Origin: Orbilia blumenaviensis
Lineage: Eukaryota > Ascomycota > Orbiliomycetes > Orbiliales > Orbiliaceae
Reading direction: 5' to 3'
Length of the DNA stretch: 64,000 nucleotides
Assembly (NCBI GenBank): GCA_036872755.1
Contig: JAVHNS010000017.1
Coordinates: forward strand, 744,001 to 808,000
Below, one piece after another: positions 35,001 through 46,433 of the stretch; position 1 is the stretch's first letter, and each line of letters starts with the position of its first letter. Both the position numbers and the translations under genes were made by a program. The notes below the pieces were generated by a model. The model ran no database searches. It was not told the origin of the DNA and was given only the letters and a program-made list of their open reading frames with translations.

Positions 35001-38000
35001 AGAATTCTAGACACTCGGGTGATCCTTTTTTTGTTCTGTGGTATGCTGTGAGATGTAAATTTGAACATCCAAAGGCTTTGTTCTGTCCGCGGCTGCAGTG
35101 TTGAATCGAAGTTCAAACAGATTGCAATCCAAGACAGCGCTATTAACGTTAGCTCGTCGGGCTAGCGAGGGATCAAGGTTGATAGTTGAAACGGGTAATG
35201 GCCCACTCGAAAACAGATACAGACAGGTGTGGGATCGTGGCGTGGGGAGTGACAGGCAGCCGAGTATCGCAACTTATGAAACTCCAAACCAACAAGTTGT
35301 AGATAACAACAGTAACATTACTACTTGCAAAAAAAAAAAAAAAAACCGACTGGGAGAAAGCTGAGGTTCAAGACGGCCGAGGTTGAGCCCGGACCGAGGG
35401 GGTGGAGAATCACGCTTACGAAATGGAATGTGGAAGATGCAGATGGGGGCAAAACCGATCCTGTGATATGCTCTTGCTCGCTAGTTCAGACCCTGAACAA
35501 GAAAGAAAATCAAAGTCGCGGACTGAAATGTTAATCGAAATTAAGGAGACGTCAGAAAAACAACTGCCTCTAAAGTTTCGACACGGTGACAGTTTTGACT
35601 TAGATTGCAAGATTCACAAGCAAATATACATGGAACAATGCTGAAAATGCCTTCGAGGCTCATCTCGGGATCAAATGCTTTGAGGCAAAGGTTATTGTGT
35701 TAACACGTTCGAAGAATGCTGCTGTTGGGCCTCATAATCTGGGGGCTACTGACATGCCAACAGGGCTTCGGAAAAACTTGAAGGTGCTGCAGGGATATAA
35801 AAGGAAATCCACCGTACTGTTTACTTACGTGCATTCAAGTATAACCGAAAAGGCGCAATTCCGAAACCTCTACAGCTAGTTGACAATCAATTGCATGCAA
35901 TCAACATCCGTAGCCGACGCTCTATTCGATTCGAACCTCGTTCAAAACTCGCGAAAACCTCCAGCAGCCAGAAGGGGAAAAAAGGATTCACCGATTCCCT
36001 CAAAGCTATTAGGGAAACGTGAGATATTTAAGCTGATAAGTATGAAAAATATGTATATTATGACGGTGACTAGGTGATTCCCGCTGGCCCTCAGGAAAAT
36101 TAAAACTCCACCTGCAATGACTTTTTATTTCGGACCCATACTATGCATTGCAATCACGGTGGAATGGCCGACAGCAAGTCTGTGCTCTGCATATATGGCA
36201 CACCGCTAGAGTCTCAAGGCCACCATGATTCTCCACCTTCGCTATGTCGATCAAGGGTTGATAGAGGAGGAAGGAAGAAAAGACAAGCTACACTCGGGAA
36301 GTTTATAAACGATATTTGGGAATCCTTATGGAAAATACATTGACTTATTGTCATGGGTCTCCATAGAAGGCTGCGACCCGAGTTTTCCCTATGCATAAGT
36401 ACTTACTCGTGGATACTAGTACTACGAAATTTAGCAGGTGTCAACATGTCCCGAAAAGCCGTTTGGAAGACGATGGATCAAGCAAGTGAATTATGACAAA
36501 AACCTGGGAGACAAGTAACCTCTCGCTGTGTGTAGAGGTACATACCTCCGCAGTTGTATGCATGAACCAGCCGATCCTTGAACTTGTGCCACTTAACGAA
36601 GATCAGTTTCGCTGGCGAGCTGTCAAGTTTTTCTTGCCTTTGCTTTGAAACATTGGATCCATCCGATTAGATAATATGTCATTCGTCTCGAGCCCGAAGC
36701 CTTGCAATTGGATCGCTTCAAAAAAATTTTTGAAATTTTTCCGGAGCTCATTTTGTAACAAACGCTTTCCCAGATCCTCGTGATAGGGTTTTGTGCGTAT
36801 ATTTTGCACATTCACGCCTCAGGCAATACCACCCCCTCGACTTCTTCCAAGGAATACCAAGCATTTCTCCCATTTCTCCTTCTATGCATCTAAACTTTAG
36901 TTATTGTGGGGAACCGAGCGAGAGCAAAAAGACGCTAATTGCACGCACGTAGACCTGCCAGAAAGGAGCGATCATAGCGCAATATACCATATCTGATTCC
37001 CCATAAATCGAGCAAATTCGCCATTCCCCAGCTTGGCAAACTTCCAGCTTTGGTTCGGCAGACGGGCAAGTCCAGCCAGCTCGAGTTTGATGCCATCATC
37101 ATCTGAGAGAAGCCCAGACGCCCCCTTTTTCGTCGGCATTCTTTGCTATCAACAATCAAACGGCGTGGGGAGATAAAATGGACAACAGGAGATTCAGCCT
37201 CCACATGTCTCAGTCTACGATATCAATATGCCTGTTGATTTTACCTGGATTCGGAAATAACCTCTGCACAAAAGCTTTTCCAGAGACTTCCAGCCTTCTC
37301 ATCGAACAATAATGACTTACATGCCTAACCAACCTGCAGCAACATTTAGCCCTTTATGTTTTAAATCTACCGGGATATACGCAAGAACAGTACCAAGATC
37401 CCAACATTCAAGAACAATACAAACCGGGGCCGTTCGTTCCCTTGTGCTCTTCACATGGCTCGAATATAGCTCAATGCCGTTCCTGACAAGCCGATGCTAA
37501 CAAAATGAACATGCCAAAAAAAGATACAAGTTATGCCGTGTGCATTTGGTTCAAACGTCTGTGCCTCCAATCTGTTGTTTGTTGAGAGAGAGAACGAAGT
37601 AGACTTTTGGACGGCGAACGATTCAGGGGATTGCCAGCGCTATGGGGCCTAACCTTAGGATCAGTGCGTTTCTTGCGAAGCAGGTTTTTCCCTTGTGTGA
37701 ATCTTATCTTCCCTCAATCATCTGACTGAATTTGGCTTCCACCACTCAGAACTCATGTTGCAACGTTGCCGACACATTTTCGACTGCATTACTCGTGTTC
37801 TCTCTCTCGACGTCCGTGCCGTTCTAAGGTTGAATGCATCCCCGTTTAACGTAATTAACACCATCAGAAATGTACAATCAATGACACATTTTATAACATC
37901 CCTCGCCCAAACAAGCAAAAAGACCTGTACCTTTTTTTTTTTTTTTTTTTTTTTTCCTCCCTTTCTCCTGTCCTCGGATTAATCGGTTGGTCGCTGAAAC

Positions 38001-40308
38001 AGTTGCCTCTCATGTCCACTTATATTGTTAGAGTATCACATCGAAATTTTTTGTGGGGTCGCTTGGTTGTTGTGGGTAAAATCCTACCCAAGCCCTACTC
38101 TCATGATATCACCAATATCCATCAGCCGAAGGGGATAGTTAGGGCATAAATGCTCACATATTTCGCGAATCCAAACATTTTATAACAGCACAAAACGCAA
38201 AGTTTCCGTAGGACCCACAAATGGGCCGTATATGTAAACACCTACCTATCTGCGTACAAGACATTCCTGCCCCTTCGGGTGGAACGATAGATGGCGAGAG
38301 GGACGGAAAAACCCTGATCAGTTGGTCTCAAGATCCACTGGTCCCTTCTTTTAACCCCTGGGTATGGATCCGAGCATCTCGTTTTCGGGTCACGCAGGTA
38401 TGGTGGAAATCCATGATCCACTTCTGAGGCCCAGAGAACTCCTCTTTACGTGCTCCCAAGCATCAGTGATTGACTTTGAGCGGCTAGTTTGCTCGACTAA
38501 AAAGTACCTATGTATGCGAAGCCTCATTGTGCGGACCCGCCAGCTGCTGGTCACCAAAAGGCGCCGCTAGTCTACAGATGCCTCTTGTCTTGAACCTCCA
38601 CAACACTTTGACCCCAGATTTTGGAAAATGCCCAGCGATATATCGCGGGGATGCTTGCCCTTCGGCTCACGGAAACTATTTCTGTTAGTTAGATGTTTCA
38701 CGTAATGGTAAATGGCTTAATAGAAGCTTAAGCTTACATTATTGAGCCGCGTACGGGAGAATGATGATGAGGCCGAAACACTATCTGGCAACAAACATTC
38801 CTAAGCTCCTAGATAAAACCCTGATTTTCAACATCTAATCTGCAAGAAAACCTCCATGCTTCGGAATCCACCGCTTGGAAATCTAGTTAATAGCAAATGA
38901 TTGCAATTGATGGGTGATGGCTGGTTGTCGTTACCCGAACTTGCATTTGCGAGCTCGAACGAACCGGCCTAAATCATACATTATGCAAGGGACCGGTTAA
39001 ACTCTCAACCCTTCTGGCGATCCATATTCGTCAACTGTCCCGCGTCCGCGGGAGGTTGCACAAAGTTTGCTTCGAAACCACGTTCCTGGCTGTCGAAAAA
39101 CCACGGAAGGCAAGACGGAAAAGAAAGCATAGGGAGCTGATCACTTTAGCCGGTTTGGAAAAACAACCTCGATGCAGACACAGACCGCACATTCGCACAT
39201 GCATTTCGGCTCAGTGTTAATTTTTTATAGCAAACCTCATACATGCATATCATATCTCCTTCAACCGCCCATCCCCGCTCCCTTTTTTATTTTTTTTTTA
39301 TTTTTTATATCGTGACTAGCTAGATTCTGGATTTTAGGATAAAAGAAACAAAATATCCTAGTCGAACGCGTATCTGAATGCCGACAAAAGAGTTTTATAA
39401 ACTTTTAGAGAAGGGAGGCTAGAAGTATACATCTCGCCACTGGTTTCAGACCCGTGCACATTAACAGGATCTATAAGGCGTTCCAATCCCTAGATTTCAC
39501 ATAGCAGTCTGCAACATGGACTCCGCAATCACGCAACGGGGCCATTGGCCCCGGATTCTAGGGTCTAGGTCGACCAGTCACTGGAGCACACTCCGCATCT
39601 GGGGAGGTGATATCAACGTACAAGTCCCATTACACCCTCTCGGCCTCGGCGTATCAGCCACAGTGACGGCTGAGGGCTGATCAGCCGAAGAAACACCCAA
39701 TATTCTTCCAATCAGGCCCTTTTCGCCCTTACGGTTCGAACAGAGAGCCAATAACTTTGCTCAAGTTGATTTAGGCTATCGTTATTTTTCCCTACACGGA
39801 ATTTAAAAACTGTCTACTTAGTAAGTCTATGGTGGCTGATTAGTCTCGTACTAGTGTGTTTGGCACGCTAGCCGGAGAGGATTTATCTGGTGGAAGGTGG
39901 AAGGTTTAGATATGATCAGACGTGCAAGCTAAATACTAACTATCAGGATATAGGTCACGGTACGACTGGATATTATACCCGTACAGTAGTCAGGGCCCAT
40001 TCTGCCTACTTGATTTCGAACCCGTAGGTGCAGATTTTAGCGGAGGCGCTTTCAATACACTAGAAATCATCTGGTGGACTTTGTAACTATTCCTTTATGA
40101 AACATGTCGTTTTCTGACCGTCATGATACTGTATCCACCTCGGGCCAGGGAGATGATGCATATGGTTCCGAAACCTACTAGTCGGCGTAGTGCTGGGAAT
40201 ATAAAGTTGTACTAGGTTTATAGAGCCGATAACTATATGATCGGCGTGCTTTTGTTCCGCCGCTAAAATTGATATGTTGTATTATGGGGTTGTAGTTTCG
40301 AAAGTTTC
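32086..40308. other. Second gene desert
   Basis: About 8.2 kb. The first 0.7 kb is probably promoter and leader of the G-alpha gene. Beyond that, no open frame on either strand shows a domain, signal peptide, transmembrane segment or convincing splice partner. Notable simple elements are GGAAGTAA repeats at about 32938-32960, an A-rich run near 33218-33232, a poly-A stretch near 35328-35345 and a 24-T tract at 37932-37955. I saw no terminal repeats or transposase remains. Confidence 0.45.
37932..37955 (+). repeat. Poly-T tract (24 T)
   Basis: Uninterrupted run of 24 T in the second gene desert. Simple repeat; it could be the tail of an old retroposed sequence on the minus strand, but no flanking duplication was recognised. 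Confidence 0.8.
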
Positions 40309-41579
40309 TTACTCAATGGTGTCCTCGCATTCCATCTCTGCTAAGATGGCGGGCCGAACACCCCCCCACAGGTTCTTCAGCCCTAGCTTTTTAACGTCTT
40401 TGGTCCACTTTGATGTGACCGAGAATTCCCACCCCAGTTTCTTACCGATGTCGTATAAAGCTTTGATATTATCGTCTGCCCTACCACCGCCGGGGCTTTC
40501 CGCACATATAACCATCGTCGTGGCTACAATATGGACAAATGGCAGTTTTTTGTTGATTGCATAATCGACATTTTCTTGCCATATCTTCAACGATCCTGGC
40601 AGATCGAAGGGCAGTGCATTCCACTTGTATATACGACCCTCTGGTGTATGAAAAACCAAGTCTCCGCGCTTTGATTCGGGAGCTCGGATTGGCCATGCAC
40701 AGTAACACACATTGACCCTTCCCTTCGCAAATATTGCATCAGGATGAGCATGCTTGTAATTTGAACAGAATTGAACTAGATCATCTTTCGGGACTTTAAA
40801 ATCCATGAGCTCTCTGATCATCTGAGCACAAGTTTCATTCGGGGATCCGGATCGATACGAAAGTATAAGTCTTGAAGCCCATCAGCCCTATTCAGGACCA
40901 CAGGAAGGGCTGTTTGTGGCTTGTAAACCAATACTTTGGTCAAGACTCCATATGATTCTAGGTCTGTAGCAACTTTGGAGACGAATCGAAACTCACCAGG
41001 GAGAAGATCGCTGGTCAGGAGGGTATCAACGGGCGGTATTGAGATGTCCCAGCACCCGACACGACTATCGACATACTCATCAAGAGCAATTGAAATATCT
41101 GGCCCGAGGGCACACTGATCTAAATCTTCAGGTTCAACCAGGTACTTTGAAGGTTCATTTAAAACCCGAGAGAGGCCAATTTTACCATGGAGCTTATATA
41201 ACGCGTCGGTTACCCCATCAAGGATATCAATATCAGTGTCGATGTCCAATCTTGACTCTCTCTCGACTATGATGAATTCGTCATAGTCCTTATGGATATG
41301 ACTATCCATTAATATGTGGTCGAATACTACGGTTCTTCGACACTTTCTGGGAGCTGGTCCGCGAGACCTGGTTTCTTTGACGGAATAATAGGTCTTCCAA
41401 CTGAAGTTTAGTTCACTTCGAGTCTGTACAATCCACAAGCTTTCGTCTGGATTAGATAGCAAATCGAGCCTCTGGTTTCCTTGTGGTAGCGTTCGATCGT
41501 AGACGAAAACGTAATATTTTGCAACTTGTTCACCCAATTCTTTTGCTAGTGCCAGTGCAAACGGATCATTTCTACTCAT
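40309..41579 (-). CDS. Orphan protein in two overlapping frames (spliced or frameshifted)
   Basis: Unrecognised. An upstream frame from ATG 41579 stops at 40818, and a second frame starts at 40821 and runs to 40309, so TGA and ATG overlap in ATGA. Both parts look coding and neither has a known domain. The first is acidic, with ERESRLDIDTDIDILDGVTDALYKLHGKIG; the second has Trp-rich segments such as RIYKWNALPFDLPG and WEFSVTSKWTKDVKKLGLKNLWGG. One reading is a 113-bp intron 40822-40934 (donor GTATTG, acceptor CTCAG, both in phase 0), which fuses the halves into about 386 aa. The other reading is a one-base indel, since the skipped stretch itself looks protein-like and the natural continuation at the junction would be LVLR-MIREL. 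It lies at the edge of the minus-strand orphan block with the next three genes. Confidence 0.5.
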
Positions 41580-41753
41580 TCTCCCTCCCAAATACCGGCG
41601 GTATTCTAGTTTGTTTGTGAGTAGACTTTTTGTTGTATGGCCGGGCTGAAGTACGTTAAGGGGAATGTAAGCTTCGGGCCTAATGCTAACTGCAATAAAT
41701 CTTAGTATTTTGGCAAGCGGGCATACTTGCGAAACGTCTTCATGGTTAGAGAA

Positions 41754-42950
41754 CTAACTTGGGAACTCTGTGTTTATCCCATATCTACCGCCGGCCATTA
41801 ATATCTTCACAGAGAGTAAGTCTTCATAATGAATCGCAAAAAACTCGATGTTCCACCAGGACACAACATCGTGAAAATAATCCCACAGGATATCCCATCC
41901 TTCTGGACCTATTTTCCGGGCGGCAGGCTCAGTGACAATTTCAGCACCTAAGATACGTATTGTATCACTAGGTTTTGGTGCGTTTTGTCGATCAATGAGA
42001 AAGTCACAGACGCCTGACCGTAGGTAGCAGAGGGCTGTCTCTATGCCGTCATGGAAGTCTGAGAAAAACTTAATATATGTGTCTAGTTTGTTTTTTGAAG
42101 ACCCCAAGAGAAAGGCGTTGATGCTGTCAATCTGGTTCGCTCTGGCAAGCGTACCAGAGTCTGCTGTGGAGATAAGAAATTCTCGGAAAACAAAACGAAA
42201 GATTATGTTTGGAGTGGTGTGCGCGTCTTCCGTAGATATTTCGACCCTAGGCTTCATGGGCAAGGAATCATTGAGGTATGGAGCGACGCGATATAGTTTA
42301 CGCGCTCTTGCCGCTACAGCCTTAGTTGGCTTTCGTGTACGGGTAATAGACTTATGAAGTGGGATAGGAGCTGGGGTTGAAATGGGACCCTCTAATTCGT
42401 GGTGTGATTGTGGGGTAGTTTGAGGTACCTCTGGCTGAGATATCTCTTCCGAAGCTGCAACTTCAAGTTCCTGCTCCTTTTGCGACGGGGCCGTGAGGGA
42501 GCCGACTGGTTCAGTATCTGCTATCTTCAAGCGCTCCAATTTATCTTCTAAGCCCTGGATAACAGATCCAAGCCATAATATTCTCTGGATGTGAGTCCTG
42601 TTATCTTCTGTGAAACCGAAGGACCGATAATTGACTTGATCTCTGAGCGATAGAGCCTCTTTCCTGGCAGTTATTTTGGACTCAAGCATTTCCTTTGCAT
42701 TGGAGTCGGCATCATCTACTTCGATACTATCGAATTCCTCTTTCTTAAGCTTGTATGCCTTGTATAATTTAAGGTACTCTTGGTGATGGGGTTGGCAAAG
42801 CGTACGATCTAGACTCAGGTCGAGAAGTTTCGTATGGCAATCTGAGCTATCTTTGGTTAATGCTCGGCATGTTCAATTTGTAGAAGGCTCTGGTGATGAA
42901 TCCTGGGATAATTTGGATAGTTTGATGTTTCTAGGGCGTGCTCGGGGCAT
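41754..42950 (-). pseudogene. Cys-knuckle paralogue with in-frame stop
   Basis: Paralogue of the gene at 44209-45066 with probable damage. The frame from ATG 42950 meets TGA at 42873-42875 after 25 codons, then stays open to 41754. Right after the stop the reading resumes with a Cys-Cys-Cys-His knuckle (CRAL, then C-x9-C-x13-C-x2-H) that aligns with the intact paralogue. Next come a Lys/Glu-rich helix and the shared pattern R-x-QVN-x-R-x-F, then DNRTH-x-Q-x-IL. From ATG 42689 a 311-aa protein without the knuckle is still possible. The C-terminal part is specific to this copy and ends WDILWDYFHDVVSWWNIEFFAIHYEDLL. The knuckle resembles the DUF5763 type (C-x-A-L ... G-x-x-C ... YC-x-x-H). A small intron removing the stop cannot be excluded, but I found no good splice pair. 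Confidence 0.5.
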
Positions 42951-44208
42951 CTCGGTCTGTATACTTTTTGGGCGGTAACTGTGGCGAAAGTTAAACTTGT
43001 TACGGAAAAGTCTACTTTTCTCTTACCTTGATCTTCTGATCAAGTAGTTTATCTTGGACCTGGATTTTCCTAATTGAAGTTCGACTTTATTCTCCATTAA
43101 TGTGTGCCTTCGCGATATGTTTCTATACAATCTGCAAATTTGTTGCATTTTAGAACTAGCTAGATTGGTCGATGTTCGTAGAATGTTGGTTTCCGCGAAT
43201 CCGCTAGTAGATGTAGCTAAAATACCTGGCTTTCTCTGGCTACTGGTTTACGGGACAAGCTGGTTGGCCAAAGTCTACTTTGAAATTCCAAATAATGTAG
43301 AATCGATGATGATGAGTACTGATCTGATATGATATGCAACTTCAGCGGAAAGCGAGCTAGAATATACCCTAGGTTTGTTGAAGGTTTTGTTCATCCCTAC
43401 AAGGTGGGCGGCTCAAATATCTTTATCTCACGGAGCTAGAACGCCTTTATTTGGTCTTGCGAAGCATCCGTACAGCAAAGGTGGGTTTGGGGTGTTTCAT
43501 TATGACGCCTAGTGAAATTTGGACTATATCCCGCAATCCTGAAATATCTGTTTCGATCCTGGGATCGCGGGTCCAATCGTGGCCCCCCCGACTTGCGGCG
43601 TAGGGACAATGCTTTTAAGCAGCAAATAAGACAAAATACTGGTAGCCAGGCAAGTTTCTGCATTGCATAACCCCTCCCCTATACGGAGGGCTCGGGTGGT
43701 ATGGCGCCTAAGTCGTTGGGTATAGGTTATGGATCCGTAGTATCTTTGGTTATATTTTGCTCGAGCTTTTGCGTGGATTTAATGACCGAGACTACTTCAA
43801 GGTTGCACTCCCAATACTGGTATTGGAAGTATTTGGTTTTGCAATTAGCAGCGAGATTGTATTTATCTGCTTGTAGTTTGGAGCAAGGCAAGAATAAAAT
43901 AGAAGCTGATGTTCGAGTATACTACGGGGCTTAGGTCTTCGGGAAGTGCGTGCATCGGTGGTTGACGGTGGGCTTGTAAGGGTGATAGGATGTGATAGTA
44001 TGCGCTTGATCTAGCGGGTTCTTGTTCCGGAAGAACAGGGTTTCCTTTATGAGCTGATGTCTTTCCCAGTGCATCGCTTTATAGGTCTGTATTGCGTCTA
44101 ACCAAACACTAGTACCGGCGCCGAACACTACTTTCAATATCAATATGGTATCAAGCATATATAAGTAGAATATTTGAGATTAAGCTGGCTAAAGCCTAGA
44201 GTAACTAG
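42951..44208. other. Intergenic region inside the orphan block
   Basis: Between the two Cys-knuckle paralogues. Several short frames (43102-43332 plus, 43701-43934 plus, 43931-44158 minus) have hydrophobic stretches but no family features; they may be remnants or exons I cannot connect. Nothing is called. Confidence 0.4.
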
Positions 44209-45066
44209 CTAACTGGTAATTCGCAGAATTTCTATAACTAAAGATATTGCCTTAAGTTTCCGCTTTGTGAGTTCGCCTACTCGTCGACGTTCATTAAGAG
44301 CCGACTCTCCGAAGGAGATAACGAAACAGAAGAGGAGTATGTAAAAAAGTTGCACAAATTGGTCTCGTAGTCCAGATATTGCAGATTCTGCCCGGTTTGT
44401 GGAAAAGTAGATGTAGTAAGCCAAATATAAACCATAAAGAAGGATGCTGAATAGCGTATGCTCCCAATTGCAATTTTTTATGATTTTGAGTATAGGAAAA
44501 TCACCCCCATTTCGGTCTATTAGGGTCTTAGTGATCTCGAGTTGCGAGATGCATGCATCTCGTATATCCTTACGCAAATCTTGTGTTTCACCATCCCGTT
44601 TCGCTTTTTCGGCGTACTCAGCCTTTTGGATTTGCGTGTTCCAAACTTCCAGCCTCCTCTTCAAACATTTGAGTTCCGACTTAAGCTTTAGGATCTTTTG
44701 CACGTGGGTTCGGTTGTCCGAGTTTGGTTGATTGAAGAATCGATGATTGACCTGACTCCTTACTCGAGCGGCTTCCTTTCCTGTAGCTATCTTTCTCCTG
44801 AGTGTTTCCATCCATGCATCTACCGCGGGCCTCGAATCCACGTTAAACGGGCGGGGCGTATCTATGATAGTGTCATATTCTTGTTGTCTACACTTGTAGT
44901 AGATGTATAGGAATTGGTATTCTTCTCGATGGTTTGTGCAGTACTTTTGATTCGCTGGATCAAGTGGGTCTCTACAGGCGGAGCCGTCTTCTTTTAGGGC
45001 GGTGCACTGTGAACGAGGCCCTTGCTGGGCTGGGTTGGAAGAACGGTTGTGCCGAAGTGTTGCCAT
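44209..45066 (-). CDS. Cys-knuckle protein with two C-terminal membrane segments
   Basis: Unrecognised 285-aa protein, apparently intact and intronless, starting at ATG 45066. Residues 21-46 form a C-x9-C-x11-C-x2-H knuckle (Cys21, Cys31, Cys43, His46) of the DUF5763 look, known from many fungal and viral proteins of unknown role and possibly metal-binding. Then comes a Tyr-rich helix, the motif shared with the damaged neighbour (SQVNHRFF, DNRTHVQKIL) and a Lys-rich coiled-coil-like helix (about 115-150). Two hydrophobic segments follow near residues 200-220 (FSILLYGLYLAYYIYF) and 232-250 (LFYILLFCFVISFG), which should anchor it in a membrane, before a basic tail. Knuckle plus coiled coil plus membrane hairpin is an unusual combination. 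Function unknown; its neighbours suggest a lineage-specific family. Confidence 0.6.
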   Translation of the reverse strand: MATLRHNRSSNPAQQGPRSQCTALKEDGSACRDPLDPANQKYCTNHREEYQFLYIYYKCRQQEYDTIIDTPRPFNVDSRPAVDAWMETLRRKIATGKEAARVRSQVNHRFFNQPNSDNRTHVQKILKLKSELKCLKRRLEVWNTQIQKAEYAEKAKRDGETQDLRKDIRDACISQLEITKTLIDRNGGDFPILKIIKNCNWEHTLFSILLYGLYLAYYIYFSTNRAESAISGLRDQFVQLFYILLFCFVISFGESALNERRRVGELTKRKLKAISLVIEILRITS

Positions 45067-45890
45067 CTCTGCAGGTGAATCTCAGACTTTGATTTCTATA
45101 TAATATATTTGTTATTGGTATAGTTCGTCTGCTAACGTTTGGTGCTAAATGTACGCGATGGGTCCGATATCAGAGGGGCTGTATTGAAGTATGTAAGCAC
45201 CCCGCTTTTTCGTTGGTTAGGCAAGTCGCGTTTTCATACATGTGCATGCCGTGGCATTTGAAAATAAATTCACACGAATCATCTGCCTCGTGTTGTATTC
45301 CGTGCCTGAAATTGCGTTGGTGGAGGTGGCGTAACGTACCAAACCTTCTGCCATTACGTGGGGAGTCCACTTTATTACCACATACACACAATACACACAT
45401 AAGATGGATTGATTTGAGTGTTTAAGAGGTGGAAGATATGCTGTCGTACCCTATTATTTTGTGGTATTTTGGTGATTGGACTAGTTTGGTTTAGTCACTT
45501 AACCCCAACGCTATGATATCATGATATTATGATCAGGAAGCTCAGGCCAGAGCACGTTCCCGATATTCCTCAGCCGATCAGAATGAAATTATTGTTATAC
45601 ATTAGGTATATAATTATCTAGTCCGCTAGTATTGGCTAACAGACGTAATAGATCTCAGCCAGGGCCTGGTATATAAACTGGTACGTAGCATCTCTGCAAA
45701 ATAAATGACTTTTATATCTAGATGATCGATATGTACTGATCTGAGCTGAAGCACCAGTCAACTAATCTGAAAATGCATAATTAAACAGGACCAAATTGCA
45801 TCTCGAAAACAAAGCGATAATGAAGCTCAGAACAATAAGACGGATTTAATTAAGAAAGAGTCCCCCCTCCTCGTTTGAATATCCGGTCCA
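45067..45890. other. Intergenic region
   Basis: No gene seen. Probable promoter of the Cys-knuckle gene on one side and 3' region of the F-box gene on the other. A TATCATGATATTATGATC palindrome-like stretch lies near 45515-45532. Confidence 0.45.
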
Positions 45891-46433
45891 TTATCCAGAA
45901 GGGCCAGGTTGACACCCCAAACAGAGGACTGGGCTTCCTGTAGTAGCCCTACCACCGTCAATCTGGAACCCATCGAACTGGCTACAAACCTCACACACAA
46001 GCCCATGCATTCTCTCGGCCCCCCCGAAGTTGAACCGTACACCAGGTATGTACCGCCCGTCAGTTACACCACAGGGAATACAAAACCTTGACATCCGAGT
46101 ATTTTGTGAGACACTTGCGAATTTTCCTTTTTTGCCCTTCATCATAGCGTTTGTAAATTTGGTGGCACTTTTGAGGTGCAAGCATATACAGCAGGCGAAA
46201 TAGTCGTCCGGGAAAGGCTGTTTTTGTTCCAGCGGACGATCACGAGCTGGGTTGAAGGGGGGCCAAGTTTCGATCTCGAGGAGTTCCGCCATTGTTGGGT
46301 TCCACTGAGGTTGAGGCAGACAAGAATTGAAGTTATGGCAGGTCCAGTAGAAGGACAGGAGAGATAAATAATCCAATCGTCCTGAGATATTTAAAATGAT
46401 TTCGGTTGGTAGGCTTAGGATGTTGGTCGTCAT
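45891..46433 (-). CDS. Fungal F-box protein with CxxC motifs
   Basis: Predicted 180-aa protein from ATG 46433; the frame extends 12 codons further but without an ATG. Residues 1-35 form an F-box (ILSLPTEIILNISGRLDYLSLLSFYWTCHNF), which in general binds Skp1 to place a substrate under an SCF ubiquitin ligase. The rest resembles the common fungal F-box architecture with paired cysteines: CCIC, then FCIPCG with a TDGRYIPG tail, VCEVCSQF and a final CLGC. These could form zinc sites. No substrate can be predicted. Such genes are numerous and fast evolving in moulds, consistent with its place at the end of the orphan block. It may be truncated at the C-terminus compared with relatives. Confidence 0.75.
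   Translation of the reverse strand: MTTNILSLPTEIILNISGRLDYLSLLSFYWTCHNFNSCLPQPQWNPTMAELLEIETWPPFNPARDRPLEQKQPFPDDYFACCICLHLKSATKFTNAMMKGKKGKFASVSQNTRMSRFCIPCGVTDGRYIPGVRFNFGGAERMHGLVCEVCSQFDGFQIDGGRATTGSPVLCLGCQPGPSG

Noticed and set aside
35098..36077. Chain of short plus-strand frames
   Set aside because: Overlapping frames with no conserved features and no consistent exon joins; not called.
43550..43590. tRNA-like TTCGATCC followed by a short inverted repeat
   Set aside because: No matching acceptor stem or A box at the right distance on either strand; no tRNA gene accepted anywhere in the window.
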